DNA of 64,000 nt from Thalassotalea sp. 273M-4 (GCF_041410465.1 NZ_CP166961.1:1426001-1490000); one strand, 5' to 3'. Shown: positions 8,130 to 19,107, counted from the first letter of the stretch. The notes: generated by a model not told the origin, from the sequence alone. Numbers and translations: made by a program.

Positions 8130-9314
8130 ATGCACTCACAAACCTATCAAGCAGACCGAGTGACTCATGCACCTGAGTACATCGACGGTCATAGCGTCGA
8201 CATTCCAATATTAAAAATTTTACAGCAAGACGGCACTACATACTCTGGTGCGGAACTACCGGACATTGATCAAAAGCTGGCGACAAAAATTTACCATACA
8301 CTAGCCATGCACCGTGTTTTAGATGAACGCATGGTCGCGGCCCAACGTCAAGGTCGAGTGAGCTTTTACATGACCGCGCTTGGTGAAGAGGCCGCAACGG
8401 TTGGTAGCGCCGCAGGACTTGATGATAACGACATGATCATGGGTCAATACCGTGAACAAGGCGCATTGATGTTTCGCGGTTTTAGCCTTGAGAACTTTAT
8501 GAATCAAATGTTTTCAAATGAAAAAGATTTAGGTAAAGGTCGTCAAATGCCAATTCATTACGGTTCTAATGAATTAAATTACATGACCATTTCTTCACCT
8601 TTAGGGACCCAAATTCCACAAGCAGCAGGCTACGCTTATGGCCAAAAGCTAAAAGGGAATAAACAATGCACTATCTGTTATTTTGGTGAAGGCGCGGCGT
8701 CAGAGGGGGATTTTCATGCCGGCCTTAACATGGCCGCGGTTCATAATGCACCGGTTATATTCTTTTGTCGTAATAATGGCTACGCCATTTCAACCCCGTC
8801 AAAAGAACAATACGCTGGTAACGGTATCGCGTCTCGCGGAGTGGGGTATGGCATTAAAACCTTACGAGTCGATGGTAACGACATTTTTGCGGTATTAAAA
8901 GCGACCCAAGTTGCGCGCAAATACGTTATTGAACATAACCAACCGATGCTAATTGAAGCAATGTCTTATCGCCTTGGTGCTCATTCAACTTCGGATGATC
9001 CAACCGGTTATCGTACCAAAGATGAGGAAGCGAAATACGCTGAGCACGATCCAATTTTACGAATGAAAAACTGGATGTTAGCGCAAAATTGGTGGAGTCA
9101 AGAACAAGATTCTGAGTTGTTCGAAGGCTTGCGAGATAAGGTGTTAAAAGCGGTGAAAACGGCTGAGATAATAGACAAACCCGAGTTAGACGAATTAGTT
9201 ACCGATGTGTACGACCAAGTGCCAGAGCATTTACAGCAACAATTGTCGGATTTAAAACAACACATTAAGAAATACCCACAAGCCTATCCGGTGACGTCAG
9301 GGAGAATAAAATAA
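8130..9314 (+). CDS. bkdA1: Branched-chain 2-oxoacid dehydrogenase E1, alpha subunit
   Basis: A 394-aa thiamine-diphosphate decarboxylase subunit for 2-oxo acids from Val, Leu and Ile. The ThDP motif starts [13 protein letters not shown] (187-199) and ends with Asn215/Asn216 (CRNNG). The regulatory loop [16 protein letters not shown] (280-295) is typical of branched-chain E1 alpha. It partners with the next gene, overlapping by one base in TAATG, which implies translational coupling. With the E2 gene it forms a three-gene operon feeding acyl-CoA to valine/leucine catabolism or branched fatty acid synthesis. Assignment over pyruvate dehydrogenase rests on the separate alpha/beta organisation and the loop sequence. 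Confidence 0.92.
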   Translation: MHSQTYQADRVTHAPEYIDGHSVDIPILKILQQDGTTYSGAELPDIDQKLATKIYHTLAMHRVLDERMVAAQRQGRVSFYMTALGEEAATVGSAAGLDDNDMIMGQYREQGALMFRGFSLENFMNQMFSNEKDLGKGRQMPIHYGSNELNYMTISSPLGTQIPQAAGYAYGQKLKGNKQCTICYFGEGAASEGDFHAGLNMAAVHNAPVIFFCRNNGYAISTPSKEQYAGNGIASRGVGYGIKTLRVDGNDIFAVLKATQVARKYVIEHNQPMLIEAMSYRLGAHSTSDDPTGYRTKDEEAKYAEHDPILRMKNWMLAQNWWSQEQDSELFEGLRDKVLKAVKTAEIIDKPELDELVTDVYDQVPEHLQQQLSDLKQHIKKYPQAYPVTSGRIK

Positions 9315-10291
9315 TGCCGCAAATGAATTTATTACAGGCAATTAATAATGCGCTAGATATTGCCATGACCGAAAATGATAGCGCGGTATGTTTTGGTGAA
9401 GATGTCGGCCATTTTGGTGGCGTTTTTCGTGCCACCAGTCATTTACAAGAAAAATTTGGTAAAGACCGTTGTTTCAATAGCCCGTTAACTGAGCAAGGTA
9501 TTTTAGGTTTTGCCAATGGTTTGGCAGCTCAGGGCAGCGTCCCCATTGCTGAAATTCAATTCGCTGACTACATTTTTCCAGCATTTGATCAAATCGTTAA
9601 TGAAACGGCAAAGTTTCGCTATCGCAGTGGTAACGAATTTAATGTGGGGAACCTAACCATTCGTACCCCTTATGGGGGAGGAATTGCCGGTGGTCTTTAT
9701 CACAGTCAATCACCAGAAGCGTATTTTGCTCATACCCCAGGTTTAAAAATTGTGGTACCACGCAATCCATACCAAGCTAAAGGTTTGTTATTAGCCTCCA
9801 TTCGAGACAACAATCCGGTGGTGTTTTTTGAACCAAAGAAATTGTATCGCGCGTCCGTAGGTGAAGTACCGGCAGAAGATTACCAATTACCACTGGGCAA
9901 GGCTGAAGTGGTCAAAGCCGGCACTGATATAACCTTGCTAGGTTGGGGGGCCCAGATGGAGACCCTCGAAAAAGCCGCCGAAATGGCGGAAAAACAAGGC
10001 GTTTCTTGTGAAATAATTGACTTGCGAACCATTTTACCATGGGATGTTGAAACGGTTGCCACCTCTGTGGCTAAAACGGGCCGTTTGTTAATTAACCATG
10101 AAGCACCATTAACCGGGGGGTTTGCTGGTGAAATTGCTGCGACCATTCAAGAAAAATGCTTTTTACACCTAGAGTCACCAATCGCTCGTGTGTGTGGGCT
10201 TGATACGCCATTCCCGTTGGCTCATGAAAAAGAATATATGCCGGACGAATTGAAAACATTTGAAGCAATCATGGCTTCGGTAAATTATTAG
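9314..10291 (+). CDS. bkdA2: Branched-chain 2-oxoacid dehydrogenase E1, beta subunit
   Basis: A 325-aa transketolase-like beta subunit that completes the E1 active site. It has [13 protein letters not shown] near the start, [16 protein letters not shown] (about 56-71), the [14 protein letters not shown] segment, and the C-terminal swivel domain with [15 protein letters not shown]. Length matches the family. The ATG overlaps the alpha-subunit stop by one base and the E2 gene begins 10 nt downstream, so the three products are probably made in fixed ratio. Confidence 0.92.
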   Translation: MPQMNLLQAINNALDIAMTENDSAVCFGEDVGHFGGVFRATSHLQEKFGKDRCFNSPLTEQGILGFANGLAAQGSVPIAEIQFADYIFPAFDQIVNETAKFRYRSGNEFNVGNLTIRTPYGGGIAGGLYHSQSPEAYFAHTPGLKIVVPRNPYQAKGLLLASIRDNNPVVFFEPKKLYRASVGEVPAEDYQLPLGKAEVVKAGTDITLLGWGAQMETLEKAAEMAEKQGVSCEIIDLRTILPWDVETVATSVAKTGRLLINHEAPLTGGFAGEIAATIQEKCFLHLESPIARVCGLDTPFPLAHEKEYMPDELKTFEAIMASVNY

Positions 10292-10301
10292 GAAGACTAA
10301 A

Positions 10302-11909
10302 ATGAGTATAGATTTTATTTTACCGGATATTGGTGAAGGCATAGTGGAATGCGAACTGGTTGAATGGTTGGTCGCTGAAGGGGATCATATTAAAGAAGAT
10401 CAACCCGTTGCTGACGTAATGACCGATAAAGCCTTGGTGCAAATTCCAGCTATGCACAGTGGTGTGGTAACCAAGCTCTATTACAAACAAGGGGATATCG
10501 CCAAAGTACATTCACCTTTATTTGCGATGGAAAAAGAAGGTGAACAAGCATCAGCCCAAATTGAAGCCCCATCTGCTTCTTGTCAAAATTCTGAGTCAGT
10601 GCAAAGCTCATTGAGTACGTCCTCGGTGGTTGAAGATTTTATTTTACCTGACATTGGCGAAGGCATTGTTGAATGTGAAATCGTTGAATGGCTTGTTAGC
10701 GAGGGTGAGGTCATTGCCGAAGACCAAGCCGTTGTGGATGTGATGACCGATAAAGCCTTGGTCCAAATCCCTGCTAAGCATGCCGGCAAAGTGGTGAGCC
10801 TTTATTATGATAAAGGCGATATTGCCAAAGTCCATTCGCCTTTGTTTGCCATTGAACACCGTGTTGACTCTGGTGGTGAAAATGTTTTATCGCACACCGA
10901 AGCGCTCGCAAGCGAACCTGCTTCAAGCGAACCCGCTTTGAACAACACGTTAAAAACGACACAAGCGATTACAACACCTAGCCAAAGCAACGCCAATAAA
11001 GTCATTCAAAGTACTTCAACACCATCAGGTAAGGCATTGGCCAGCCCCGCTGTGAGACGTATTGCCAGAGAGCTAAACGTCAATATTCATCAGATCCCAG
11101 GCTCAGGACCAAAAGGACGGGTGTATAAAGAAGATGTCATAAATTACACTCAACCAGACACAAATAACGTTGATACACCAGCGAAAACCACCCCAGTTGT
11201 TGGAAATTCTAAAGTAGAACCCATTCGTGGCGTTAAAGCCGCTATGGCAAAGGCTATGGTGGCGTCCGTGTCGAGCATACCGCACTTCACCTATTGTGAG
11301 GAAATTGACCTAACTAAGCTTATTGCTTTAAGAAAAGAGCTGAAAGAGGTTTACGCTAAGCAAGATATTAAGCTCACCATGATGCCATTTTTTGTCAAAG
11401 CAATGTCGTTGGCGTTAAAACAGTTCCCATTGATGAACAGCAAAGTGAACGACGACTGCACAGAAATAACCTATTTTGACGATCATAATATTGGTATGGC
11501 GGTTGATTCTAAAGTTGGCTTGCTGGTTCCTAATGTTAAACAAGTTCAAAACTTATCGATTGTTGAAATCGCCAAAGAAGTGACTCGTTTGACCAATGAT
11601 GCTCGTCAAGGTCGGGTGGCCTCTTCGGACTTAAAAGCCGGCACCATTAGTATCTCCAATATTGGCGCGATCGGTGGGACTGTTGCTACTCCGATTATCA
11701 ACAAACCGGAAGTTGCTATTGTGGCGCTGGGTAAATTGCAAACCTTGCCACGATTTAATGAGCAAGGTGATGTTGAAGCACGCTCCATTATGCAGGTGAG
11801 TTGGAGTGGCGATCATCGCGTTATTGATGGTGGCACCATCGCTCGCTTTAATAATTTATGGAAATCTTTCCTAGAAGAGCCTAGTAATATGTTAATGCAT
11901 ATGGCATAA
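10302..11909 (+). CDS. bkdB: Branched-chain 2-oxoacid dehydrogenase E2 (dihydrolipoamide acyltransferase), two lipoyl domains
   Basis: A 535-aa E2 core protein. Two very similar lipoyl domains occupy about 1-77 and 111-185, each with VMTDKALVQIPA and lipoyl lysines at 43 and 151. An Ala/Ser/Thr-rich linker follows, then a peripheral subunit-binding domain (about 246-283, LASPAVRRIAREL). The acyltransferase domain (about 300-535) ends with SGDHRVIDGG, giving catalytic His505 and Asp509. A single lipoyl domain is usual for Pseudomonas BkdB, so two is worth noting; similar double-domain E2s occur in marine gammaproteobacteria. No E3 gene follows; a shared lpdA elsewhere presumably supplies it. 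Confidence 0.93.
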   Translation: MSIDFILPDIGEGIVECELVEWLVAEGDHIKEDQPVADVMTDKALVQIPAMHSGVVTKLYYKQGDIAKVHSPLFAMEKEGEQASAQIEAPSASCQNSESVQSSLSTSSVVEDFILPDIGEGIVECEIVEWLVSEGEVIAEDQAVVDVMTDKALVQIPAKHAGKVVSLYYDKGDIAKVHSPLFAIEHRVDSGGENVLSHTEALASEPASSEPALNNTLKTTQAITTPSQSNANKVIQSTSTPSGKALASPAVRRIARELNVNIHQIPGSGPKGRVYKEDVINYTQPDTNNVDTPAKTTPVVGNSKVEPIRGVKAAMAKAMVASVSSIPHFTYCEEIDLTKLIALRKELKEVYAKQDIKLTMMPFFVKAMSLALKQFPLMNSKVNDDCTEITYFDDHNIGMAVDSKVGLLVPNVKQVQNLSIVEIAKEVTRLTNDARQGRVASSDLKAGTISISNIGAIGGTVATPIINKPEVAIVALGKLQTLPRFNEQGDVEARSIMQVSWSGDHRVIDGGTIARFNNLWKSFLEEPSNMLMHMA

Positions 11910-11955
11910 CGTGAGTATCATCAATCACTTAACACGTGGTTAACAATTTAAAACG

Positions 11956-11979
11956 CCCGCATATCTTGCGGGTTTTTTG
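11956..11979 (+). terminator. Intrinsic terminator of bkd operon
   Basis: 6-bp GC-rich stem CCCGCA / TGCGGG with a 5-nt loop and six T residues, about 47 nt after the E2 stop. Confidence 0.85.
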
Positions 11980-12072
11980 ATCGTGTGATTTAATCTGAGT
12001 CTGAAAACGTTCTTTCCCCCGTTTTAAAGGGGTTTGAACAGGTCTATCGCAACGAGAATATATTTACCCTAG

Positions 12073-12591
12073 ATGATAAAACACATACGTACTTTTCTAC
12101 TTTTAGCATGCACCACAGCTTGTTTTACCACGTTTGCTAGCATTAACCAAGGCACCGTCTACCAAGCTAAAGTCGATTTAGTTAAAGTCGACAAATCGTC
12201 GCGCAAAATGTACTTATACGCCGGTGATAAACTTGTCAAAAAGTACCATATAGCGCTTGGCAGTCAACCCAAAGGCCATAAAGAGCGAGTTGGGGATGAA
12301 AGAACACCAGAAGGTGAGTACAAGCTTGACTATATTAAAGAAGACTCGTCTTTTTATCGGGCAATGCACATCAGTTATCCCAATAAACAAGACATTGAAC
12401 GGGCAAGAGAGAAGGGCGTTAACCCAGGTGGTTTTATTATGATCCACGGTCAAAAAAATGGTACTGAGCACAGAGCGAAAATGGCTCAAAGGTTTAATTG
12501 GACGAACGGCTGTATTGCATTAACCAATGAAGAAATGGATGAATTTTTAGCCTTAGTTGAATCGGGTACTAAAATCAGTATCGAGTGGTAA
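12073..12591 (+). CDS. Exported L,D-transpeptidase-family protein, YafK/DpaA-like
   Basis: A 172-aa YkuD-fold protein. A Sec signal peptide (about 1-22, ending in FAS) directs it to the periplasm. The catalytic signature is His125 in MIHGQKNG and Cys147 in NWTNGCIALTNEEMDE. That second motif matches the YafK branch better than the ErfK/YbiS type (S-x-G-C-I-R). E. coli YafK/DpaA cleaves the bond between Braun lipoprotein and peptidoglycan, so a murein-remodelling hydrolase role is as likely as transpeptidation. It is monocistronic, with no strong ribosome site visible before the ATG. Confidence 0.85.
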   Translation: MIKHIRTFLLLACTTACFTTFASINQGTVYQAKVDLVKVDKSSRKMYLYAGDKLVKKYHIALGSQPKGHKERVGDERTPEGEYKLDYIKEDSSFYRAMHISYPNKQDIERAREKGVNPGGFIMIHGQKNGTEHRAKMAQRFNWTNGCIALTNEEMDEFLALVESGTKISIEW

Positions 12592-12614
12592 GCTGGTATT
12601 TTAAAGTTTAACTT

Positions 12615-12648
12615 AAATGGATCAAAGCGATTGTTTTGGTCCATTTTT
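12615..12648 (+). terminator. Intrinsic terminator of the YafK-like gene
   Basis: About 12 bp of stem beginning AAATGGA and closing TCCATTT (one G-U pair), then TTC. It starts 24 nt after the stop. Confidence 0.7.
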
Positions 12649-12853
12649 CATATCTAATACACCGTTTTCATGCAATTTACTTGTTCTGTTTGAATTCAAG
12701 CCTTAGTCGCTTTATTTAGAACATCTGAAAGCAAATCTTTGCCCTTTTTATTTGTTGTCACTATAAATTATGATTTTGACAATGATTAACGTTAACGAGT
12801 CATTGCTCATTACAAAAATGGCGACAAGCAGAGCAGGTTGGTATTAAACACAA

Positions 12854-12880
12854 AAAAGGGACCTACAATAGATCCCTTTT
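12854..12880. terminator. Terminator of metG (minus strand)
   Basis: Arms AAAAGGGA and TCCCTTTT around a 10-nt loop, with A/T-rich ends on both sides. It lies 40 nt beyond the metG stop. The gap 12649-12853 otherwise holds nothing I can identify. Confidence 0.75.
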
Positions 12881-12919
12881 CGATTTGAGCTCAGATGATT
12901 TGAGCATAAGTTACAGGGG

Positions 12920-14956
12920 TTACATTACACGCATACCCGGCTCAGCACCATTGTCTGGGCTTAAGATAAAGATATCTTTACCACCAGGGCCTGCGGCAAT
13001 GATCATGCCTTCAGACATCCCAAAGCGCATCTTACGCGGCGCAAGGTTAGCAACCACCACGGTTAATTTACCAATTAAATCTTCAGGTTGATAAGCCGAT
13101 TTAATGCCAGCAAAGATTTGACGAGTTTCACCACCTAAATCCACTTCAATTTGCAGTAGTTTATTGGCTTTCTCAACGTGCTCAGCTTTGATGATTTTTG
13201 CGACCCTAAGATCGACTTTAGCGAAATCGTCAAAACTGATTTCTGCACTAATAGGGTCATTGGTTAAATGCTCACTTACCGGCGCTTTTTCTTCGGTTTG
13301 AGTGCTGGCTAAATTGTCTTTTGATGCTTCAACCATGGCGTTTACTTTATCCATTTCGACACGTTGTAATAGCGCTTTAAATTTATTGATCTTGTGATCT
13401 AGTAATAAAGCTTTATGGCCATCCCAGTTCAGATCATCGTTTAAAAAGCCCGCTGTTTTAGCTGCTAGCTCTGGTAAAACCGGCTTTAAGTAAATCATTA
13501 AAATACGGAATAGGTTAATACCTAAAGAGCAAATGTCCTGAACTTCTTGACGTTTGCTTTCATCTTTAATTAATTGCCATGGCTCTTTAACCGCTATGTA
13601 TTCATTTACCTTATCGGCAAGTGCCATGATTTCACGCATCGCTTTACTAAATTCACGAGCTTCATAGTGTGCTGCAATAGAATCACCGGCGTTCATCACT
13701 TCGTTTGCTAAAGCTTGATCGTCAACATGACTTGATAACATTCCGTCAAATTTCTTGCTGATAAAGCTTGCACAGCGAGATGCAATATTAACCACTTTGC
13801 CAACCATATCTGAGTTGACACGTTGAGCGAAGTCTTCAAGGTTTAAGTCTAAATCATCAATACGACTGGTTAGTTTGGCAGCAAAGTAGTAACGAAGATA
13901 TTCTGGGTTTAAATGTTCTAAATAAGTACGGCCTTTGATAAAGGTTCCTTTAGATTTACTCATTTTTGTACCGTTTACGGTCACAAAACCGTGGGCAAAT
14001 ACATTGGTTGGCTGGCGATAGCCTGAGCCTTTTAGCATGGCAGGCCAGAATAATGAGTGGAAGTAAATAATATCTTTACCAATGAAGTGATAAAGCTCTG
14101 CTGCTGAATCTTTTTTCCAAAACTCATCAAAGTTAATGCCTTTTTTATCACATAGGTTTTTAAAACTTCCCATGTAACCAATAGGTGCATCTAGCCATAC
14201 GTAGAAAAATTTACCCGGTGCGTTAGGAATTTCAAAACCAAAATACGGCGCGTCGCGAGAAATATCCCATTGCTGAAGCCCAGACTCAAACCACTCATTT
14301 AACTTATTCGCCATTTCTTCTTGTAACGCGCCACTGCGAGTCCAGTCTTGCAACATGTCTTTAAATGCAGGCAGGTCAAAGAAGTAATGCTCTGAGTCTT
14401 TAAGTACAGGTGTTGCACCTGATACTACAGAAATTGGGTTAATTAAGTCCGTTGGTGAATAGGTTGCACCACAGCTGTCACAGTTATCACCGTTTTGATC
14501 TTCGCTCTTACACTTAGGGCAGGTACCTTTTACAAAACGGTCGGGTAAAAACATTTCCTTTTGTGGGTCGAATAATTGTGAAATGGTGCGCGTTTTAATG
14601 TGCCCATTTTCATTTAAACGGTTATAAATTTGCTCGGCAAAAAGGCGGTTCTCTTCGCTATGGGTCGAGTGGTAATTATCGAACTCAATTTGGAAATCAG
14701 CAAAGTCGGCCATGTGTTCTTCACGAACTTGGTTGATCATTTCTTCAGGGCTGATACCAAGTTGTTGTGCCTTCAACATAATTGGCGTACCGTGTGCGTC
14801 ATCGGCACACACATAATATGTTTCGTGGCCACGCATTTTTTGGAAACGAACCCAAATATCTGTTTGAATGTACTCTAATAAGTGGCCTAAATGGATTGGC
14901 CCGTTAGCGTAAGGCAACGCACTGGTTACCAAGATCTTGCGATTTTTGCTGGTCAT
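12920..14956 (-). CDS. metG: Methionyl-tRNA synthetase, with C-terminal tRNA-binding domain
   Basis: A 678-aa class I synthetase that charges initiator and elongator tRNA-Met. It carries the HIGH-type motif HLGH (22-25), a zinc knuckle with Cys146/149/159/162, and the KMSKS loop [10 protein letters not shown] at about residue 330. The alpha-helical anticodon domain has NIASRCASF. The C-terminal EMAP/Trbp111-like OB-fold (about 575-678) has [11 protein letters not shown] and contributes to dimerisation. Length is normal for the two-domain form. It is divergent from mrp, as in E. coli, across 125 nt. Confidence 0.98.
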   Translation of the reverse strand: MTSKNRKILVTSALPYANGPIHLGHLLEYIQTDIWVRFQKMRGHETYYVCADDAHGTPIMLKAQQLGISPEEMINQVREEHMADFADFQIEFDNYHSTHSEENRLFAEQIYNRLNENGHIKTRTISQLFDPQKEMFLPDRFVKGTCPKCKSEDQNGDNCDSCGATYSPTDLINPISVVSGATPVLKDSEHYFFDLPAFKDMLQDWTRSGALQEEMANKLNEWFESGLQQWDISRDAPYFGFEIPNAPGKFFYVWLDAPIGYMGSFKNLCDKKGINFDEFWKKDSAAELYHFIGKDIIYFHSLFWPAMLKGSGYRQPTNVFAHGFVTVNGTKMSKSKGTFIKGRTYLEHLNPEYLRYYFAAKLTSRIDDLDLNLEDFAQRVNSDMVGKVVNIASRCASFISKKFDGMLSSHVDDQALANEVMNAGDSIAAHYEAREFSKAMREIMALADKVNEYIAVKEPWQLIKDESKRQEVQDICSLGINLFRILMIYLKPVLPELAAKTAGFLNDDLNWDGHKALLLDHKINKFKALLQRVEMDKVNAMVEASKDNLASTQTEEKAPVSEHLTNDPISAEISFDDFAKVDLRVAKIIKAEHVEKANKLLQIEVDLGGETRQIFAGIKSAYQPEDLIGKLTVVVANLAPRKMRFGMSEGMIIAAGPGGKDIFILSPDNGAEPGMRVM

Positions 14957-15081
14957 TGACGAAAATTACCTAAATAAAAGTAGATATCTGTGGAAATAAT
15001 GGCACAGATAGTACAAAATTTAGGGCGTTTTTTCATTAAAAATTATTTGAAAAACCTCATAAAGCTGAGAAAACCAATAAT

Positions 15082-16179
15082 ATGATAAAAAATTTGTTCT
15101 CTAGTAAGGATAAATCTTCGGATTTAACCGACGAGATAAAAAAATACCTGCAAGATCACAAATCGACAACCTTTCCTGATGGTCTGTTACATAGCGTGTT
15201 AGATTTTGACGTTAAAAAAGAATCTCGACATTATGTGGTTTCGATGTGCCTACCTTTTCCTTGCCAAGGCGAACTTGAAAACTTGCTGGCTGAGATGGTT
15301 GATGCGTTAGACATTGATCTAGAGCTGTCATTATCGCTCAAGGTAAATCCAGTACGTCAACACCAAGTAAAAGGCATTAAAAATATTATTGCTATTGCGT
15401 CAGGCAAAGGTGGGGTTGGAAAGTCTACCACATCGGTAAATTTGGCATATGCATTAATGGCCGAAGGCGCCAGCGTGGGGATTTTAGATGCGGATATCTA
15501 TGGGCCATCACTGCCGACTATGCTCAATCTAAAAGGGCAAAGACCCACATCTAAAGATGGCAAGCTAATGCAGCCGTTAACTGCAGAAGGTTTAAGTGCG
15601 ATGTCTATTGGTTTTCTGATGGGCGAAGACGATGCCACGGTATGGCGTGGCCCTATGGCAAGTACGGCCTTTACGCAAATGCTTAATGAAACCGACTGGC
15701 CTGATTTAGATTATTTGATTGTTGATATGCCACCGGGCACCGGTGATATTCAATTAACCCTAGCGCAGAAAATACCAGTTGCCGGAGCCTGTATTGTCAC
15801 AACCCCACAAGACATAGCTTTAGACGATGCCAAAAAGGGCATCACCATGTTTGACAAAGTTCAAGTGCCAGTTCTTGGGGTGGTTGAAAACATGAGTTAT
15901 CACATTTGCGATAATTGCGGCCATCAATCGCACTTATTTGGCGTCGGTGGGGCTAATCGAATCAGTGAACAATTTAACGTGCCTGTGCTGGGGCAATTAC
16001 CATTAAACTTATCTATCCGTGAGGACGGTGATACCGGCACCAATTGTGTGTTGCAAAATGCAACTGGTGAGTTAGCGCAATTTTATCGTAATATAGCGCG
16101 TAGCATGGCTGCAACCCTATATTATCAACTGGATGCCAACAGTCCTTATACACCGAACATTATAATTAAAGAAGAATAA
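15082..16179 (+). CDS. mrp: Mrp/ApbC family Fe-S cluster carrier ATPase
   Basis: A 365-aa cytoplasmic P-loop ATPase of the Mrp/Nbp35 group that transfers Fe-S clusters to apoproteins. An N-terminal DUF59/MIP18-like part (about 12-90) precedes the deviant Walker A motif GKGGVGKST (108-116). DADIYGPS and DMPPGTGD follow, then the cluster-binding Cys276/Cys279 pair in CDNCG. It is divergent from metG and followed after 2 nt by dcd, so the two are co-transcribed. Confidence 0.96.
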   Translation: MIKNLFSSKDKSSDLTDEIKKYLQDHKSTTFPDGLLHSVLDFDVKKESRHYVVSMCLPFPCQGELENLLAEMVDALDIDLELSLSLKVNPVRQHQVKGIKNIIAIASGKGGVGKSTTSVNLAYALMAEGASVGILDADIYGPSLPTMLNLKGQRPTSKDGKLMQPLTAEGLSAMSIGFLMGEDDATVWRGPMASTAFTQMLNETDWPDLDYLIVDMPPGTGDIQLTLAQKIPVAGACIVTTPQDIALDDAKKGITMFDKVQVPVLGVVENMSYHICDNCGHQSHLFGVGGANRISEQFNVPVLGQLPLNLSIREDGDTGTNCVLQNATGELAQFYRNIARSMAATLYYQLDANSPYTPNIIIKEE

Positions 16180-16181
16180 TC

Positions 16182-16775
16182 ATGAGACTTTGCGATAAAG
16201 ACATTCAAACTTTACTTGAACAAGAAAAAATTATTATTCAGCCGACTCCCGATGAAAGCATGATATCTGGGGTTAGTGTTGATATTCGTTTAGGCAATAA
16301 ATTTCGAGTTTTTGAGGACCATAATGCCCCTTATATTGATTTAAGTGGGCCAAAAGATGAAGTTCAAAAAGCGATGAACACTGTGATGAGTGATGAAATC
16401 CACATTGATGATGGTGAAGCCTTCTTTTTACATCCAGGTGAGTTGGCATTAGCCGTCACGCTTGAGTCTGTCACTTTACCATCTGATATTGTTGGCTGGT
16501 TAGATGGACGTTCATCACTGGCTCGATTAGGTCTTATGGTTCACGTAACCGCGCATCGAATTGATCCAGGTTGGTCTGGCCAAATTGTGTTGGAATTTTA
16601 TAATTCGGGTAAACTACCACTGGCTCTTAGACCTAAGATGAAAATAGCGGCATTAAACTTTGAAACCATGTCTGGTGCTGCACTGCGTCCATATAATGAG
16701 CGTAAAGATGCTAAATATAAAGGTCAAGTTGGTGCAGTAGCAAGTCGTATTAGCCAAGATGAAAAATCGTCTTAG
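16182..16775 (+). CDS. dcd: dCTP deaminase
   Basis: A 197-aa trimeric enzyme converting dCTP to dUTP, the main route to dTMP in many gammaproteobacteria. The signature [11 protein letters not shown] (109-119) and Glu138 in GQIVLEFYN place Ser111, Arg115 and Glu138 at the same numbers as in the E. coli enzyme. It is coupled to mrp with a 2-nt gap and ends at a strong terminator. It belongs to the monofunctional family, not the Gram-positive bifunctional dUTPase form. Confidence 0.97.
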   Translation: MRLCDKDIQTLLEQEKIIIQPTPDESMISGVSVDIRLGNKFRVFEDHNAPYIDLSGPKDEVQKAMNTVMSDEIHIDDGEAFFLHPGELALAVTLESVTLPSDIVGWLDGRSSLARLGLMVHVTAHRIDPGWSGQIVLEFYNSGKLPLALRPKMKIAALNFETMSGAALRPYNERKDAKYKGQVGAVASRISQDEKSS

Positions 16776-16793
16776 AACGGGGCAGTTAATAAT

Positions 16794-16825
16794 AAAAAAG
16801 CTCAGATTTATTCTGAGCTTTTTTA
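16794..16825. terminator. Terminator of mrp-dcd
   Basis: Stem AAAAAAGCTCAGA / TCTGAGCTTTTTT with a 5-nt loop, 19 nt after the dcd stop. It is symmetrical enough to act on both strands toward convergent yvcK. Confidence 0.9.
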
Positions 16826-16913
16826 TTTAAAGCAGTTTACTAAAGGTAAAAGGTACTAGTTGCGCTTATTGAGGCGACACAATAGTTGCCTTGCATCTAT
16901 TGTCACTTTCTCT

Positions 16914-17828
16914 TTAAACATTTGACACCAAGGCTTTACGCTCAAAGTGTTCAGATAAAGCCAACTCTAACGCACTAATGAGTTTATCTTGATCATGAAA
17001 ACCTTTGTCTTTGGCGCTAGATAAAGGGGCGTTAATGATGTTAGCGTACTCACTCTGGGCATCTTCTTGTTCTGTAATAATGGTATCAATTAATTGATTG
17101 CCAACATTGTAACTCAGCCATTGCAACTTTTGATCTAAGCTAAGCTTACCCGCAGGGCTGTTTTCTTTAGCCAGATTGTCAATAAATACGCAGTGCGCCT
17201 TACTTTTGGCAATGGCATTACTGATGTCTCGAACTAGCAAAGGCGGCACAATACTGGTTAAGAAACTTCCTGGGCCAAGTATAATGATGTCGGCCTCTAA
17301 TATGGCTTTAATCGTTTCAGGCAGAGCTTTAACTAATGGGGCCAGCATCAAACTCTTTGGCATTTCAGGCATATCGTCTACAGACATTTCGCCTACTTTG
17401 TAACGGCCTTCTTTATAAAATGCCAGCAAGTCGGTTGGTTTTACCGACATTGGATGCACCGAAGTCTTAACCCTGAGCATCTGCCTTATTAAAGAAATCG
17501 ATTGCATCGGCTTAGAATGAATTTCATTTAAGGCATATAAAATTAAATTACCCAGGTTATGACCTGCAAGCTCATCGGTATCATCAAAACGAAAATTAAG
17601 CAGTTTACTGCCGACAGAATCTTCCTCAACCAATTGGGTGAGGCAATTTCGAAGATCGCCCCACGCAATAGAACTGCTGCGTTTGCGTAACTTACCTGTG
17701 GAACCACCATTATCTGTTGTCGCGACAATCCCCGTAAGTTGATCGCCTAAGAAGGAGAGGGTAGATAATATTCTGCCAAGACCGTGTCCACCGCCAATGG
17801 CGACGACCTTTGATTGTTTAATATGCAT
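16914..17828 (-). CDS. yvcK: YvcK/CofD-like protein (UPF0052)
   Basis: A 304-aa protein related to B. subtilis YvcK and E. coli YbhK. It has a nucleotide-binding N-terminus VVAIGGGHGLGRIL (8-21), then TTDNGGSTGKLR, AGHNLGNLIL and LGPGSFLTSIVP. In Bacillus the family is needed for growth on gluconeogenic carbon and for cell shape, and it binds UDP-sugars; in gammaproteobacteria its role is unclear. It stands alone on the minus strand. The upstream 700 nt holds no other gene before the tRNA array. Confidence 0.9.
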   Translation of the reverse strand: MHIKQSKVVAIGGGHGLGRILSTLSFLGDQLTGIVATTDNGGSTGKLRKRSSSIAWGDLRNCLTQLVEEDSVGSKLLNFRFDDTDELAGHNLGNLILYALNEIHSKPMQSISLIRQMLRVKTSVHPMSVKPTDLLAFYKEGRYKVGEMSVDDMPEMPKSLMLAPLVKALPETIKAILEADIIILGPGSFLTSIVPPLLVRDISNAIAKSKAHCVFIDNLAKENSPAGKLSLDQKLQWLSYNVGNQLIDTIITEQEDAQSEYANIINAPLSSAKDKGFHDQDKLISALELALSEHFERKALVSNV

Positions 17829-18451
17829 ATGGGGTACCTGAACAAAACCATTTAACAGTTAAAGTCATTGTTAAGTGATTTGTTATTATTATTTTCATAC
17901 CTGTATTATAACCGCTATTTTTGAGTTGATGTATATAGAGGAAGTTGTTATTTCAAACAATGTGGGCAATAAAACCCATAGGCAATAATCCAATAACAGC
18001 ATATTAACTAAAATGTGGCGACAACAACCTGAAGATAAATGATTGCAATCTCACCCACGAGTAAAACCATGGACGTGTTATATAAGTGGCTTTACTTAAC
18101 TTGATTAAACGTGCCTAGGCAAAGGTTAAATTTTCCGTTGTTTGTGCCATGAGCACAAGTAAAGGCGCAAGTGATGGTGTGATAGTTTGGACTTGATAGG
18201 TTTTTGACCAATCATAATGTATAGGAAAGTAGGGGAGAGGGACTCGTAGGGTGATCAGCCAATGAACTTTTATTTAAAACGTTTTCTAGATACGGTTTCA
18301 TTAGCCTTTGTTTTTAATCTGTTCAGCCTCATAATGCAGACGTTTTCATTACGCATTTCGTTTGCTTTAGATATAAAATAATCAATCTGATCGATAAATA
18401 AGCGTTTGAACATAAATATCGATATTTTTCTAAATTTATTAAAAAAAGGTG
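17829..18451. other. Gene-free region before the tRNA operon
   Basis: About 620 nt with no convincing coding region, RNA gene or long repeat on either strand. It presumably holds the yvcK promoter at its left end. A 62-codon reading frame at 18270-18458 (minus) overlaps the tRNA promoter and has no ribosome site, so I do not call it. Confidence 0.5.
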
Positions 18452-18480
18452 TTGACACTTTTGCGGTAGGTGTCTAATAT
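18452..18480 (+). promoter_or_regulatory. Strong promoter of the tRNA operon
   Basis: TTGACA (18452-18457), a 17-nt spacer and TAATAT (18475-18480). This is consensus at -35 and near consensus at -10. The downstream discriminator TCGCCTCGC is GC-rich, as in stringently controlled stable-RNA promoters. Transcription would start at about 18487 and the first tRNA begins at 18535. Confidence 0.85.
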
Positions 18481-18534
18481 TCGCCTCGCTTTCACGGAGA
18501 CTAGGTCGCTCCTGAAAGTGTAAGTAAATAGTGA

Positions 18535-18610
18535 GGGGCTATAGCTCAGCTGGGAGAGCGCTTCGCTGGCAGCGAAGAGGTCTGCGGTTCGATCCCGCAT
18601 AGCTCCACCA
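18535..18610 (+). tRNA. tRNA-Ala (anticodon GGC)
   Basis: 76-nt tRNA with encoded CCA. Acceptor stem GGGGCTA pairs with TAGCTCC including the G3-U70 wobble that is the alanine identity element. Anticodon stem CTTCG/CGAAG encloses the loop CTGGCAG, anticodon GGC. T-arm has GGTTCGATC. It is the first gene of the operon. Confidence 0.97.
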
Positions 18611-18730
18611 TCTTTTACTTACTTAGGTTTTGGCAAAAACCGACACAAGGTAACTTGTGAGAAGGCGTTATACTGAGGTATAGCGAATGCGTCATTACAT
18701 GTTGATTGAAAGGCTTCATGTAATATCAGC

Positions 18731-18806
18731 GTCCCCTTCGTCTAGAGGCCTAGGACACCGCCCTTTCACGGCGGTAACAGGGGTTCGAATCCCCTAGGGG
18801 ACGCCA
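18731..18806 (+). tRNA. tRNA-Glu (anticodon TTC), copy 1 of 6
   Basis: 76-nt tRNA with encoded CCA. Acceptor stem GTCCCCT pairs with AGGGGAC. Anticodon stem CCGCC/GGCGG encloses CTTTCAC, anticodon TTC. T-arm has GGTTCGAATCC. By eye the sequence is identical in all six copies. Confidence 0.97.
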
Positions 18807-18934
18807 ATTTTTTTAAAATAAGTTGTACCGTTTAGGTATTTTCAAGTTCTTAGTGCCGGGTGTTTACACCAGACACAGAATGTTTAAAGCTCAAATCTTT
18901 ATCTTGTTAAAGATGCGTCTAAAACATATTCTGC

Positions 18935-19010
18935 GTCCCCTTCGTCTAGAGGCCTAGGACACCGCCCTTTCACGGCGGTAACAGGGGTTCGAATCCCCTA
19001 GGGGACGCCA
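18935..19010 (+). tRNA. tRNA-Glu (anticodon TTC), copy 2 of 6
   Basis: Same 76-nt sequence as copy 1. The spacer before it contains a diverged form (TGCCGGGTGTTTACACCAG) of the hairpin conserved in the later spacers. Confidence 0.97.
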
Positions 19011-19107
19011 ACTTATTTATTGATAACTTAAGTGATTTAAGTTCTAGTGCCAGGTGTTTACACCGGACACAAGATCGACAAGGCAATGCTTTGTGAACCG
19101 ATTTTGC

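Noticed and set aside
18270..18458. 62-codon minus-strand frame before the tRNA promoter
   Set aside because: Overlaps the tRNA promoter and lacks a ribosome site.
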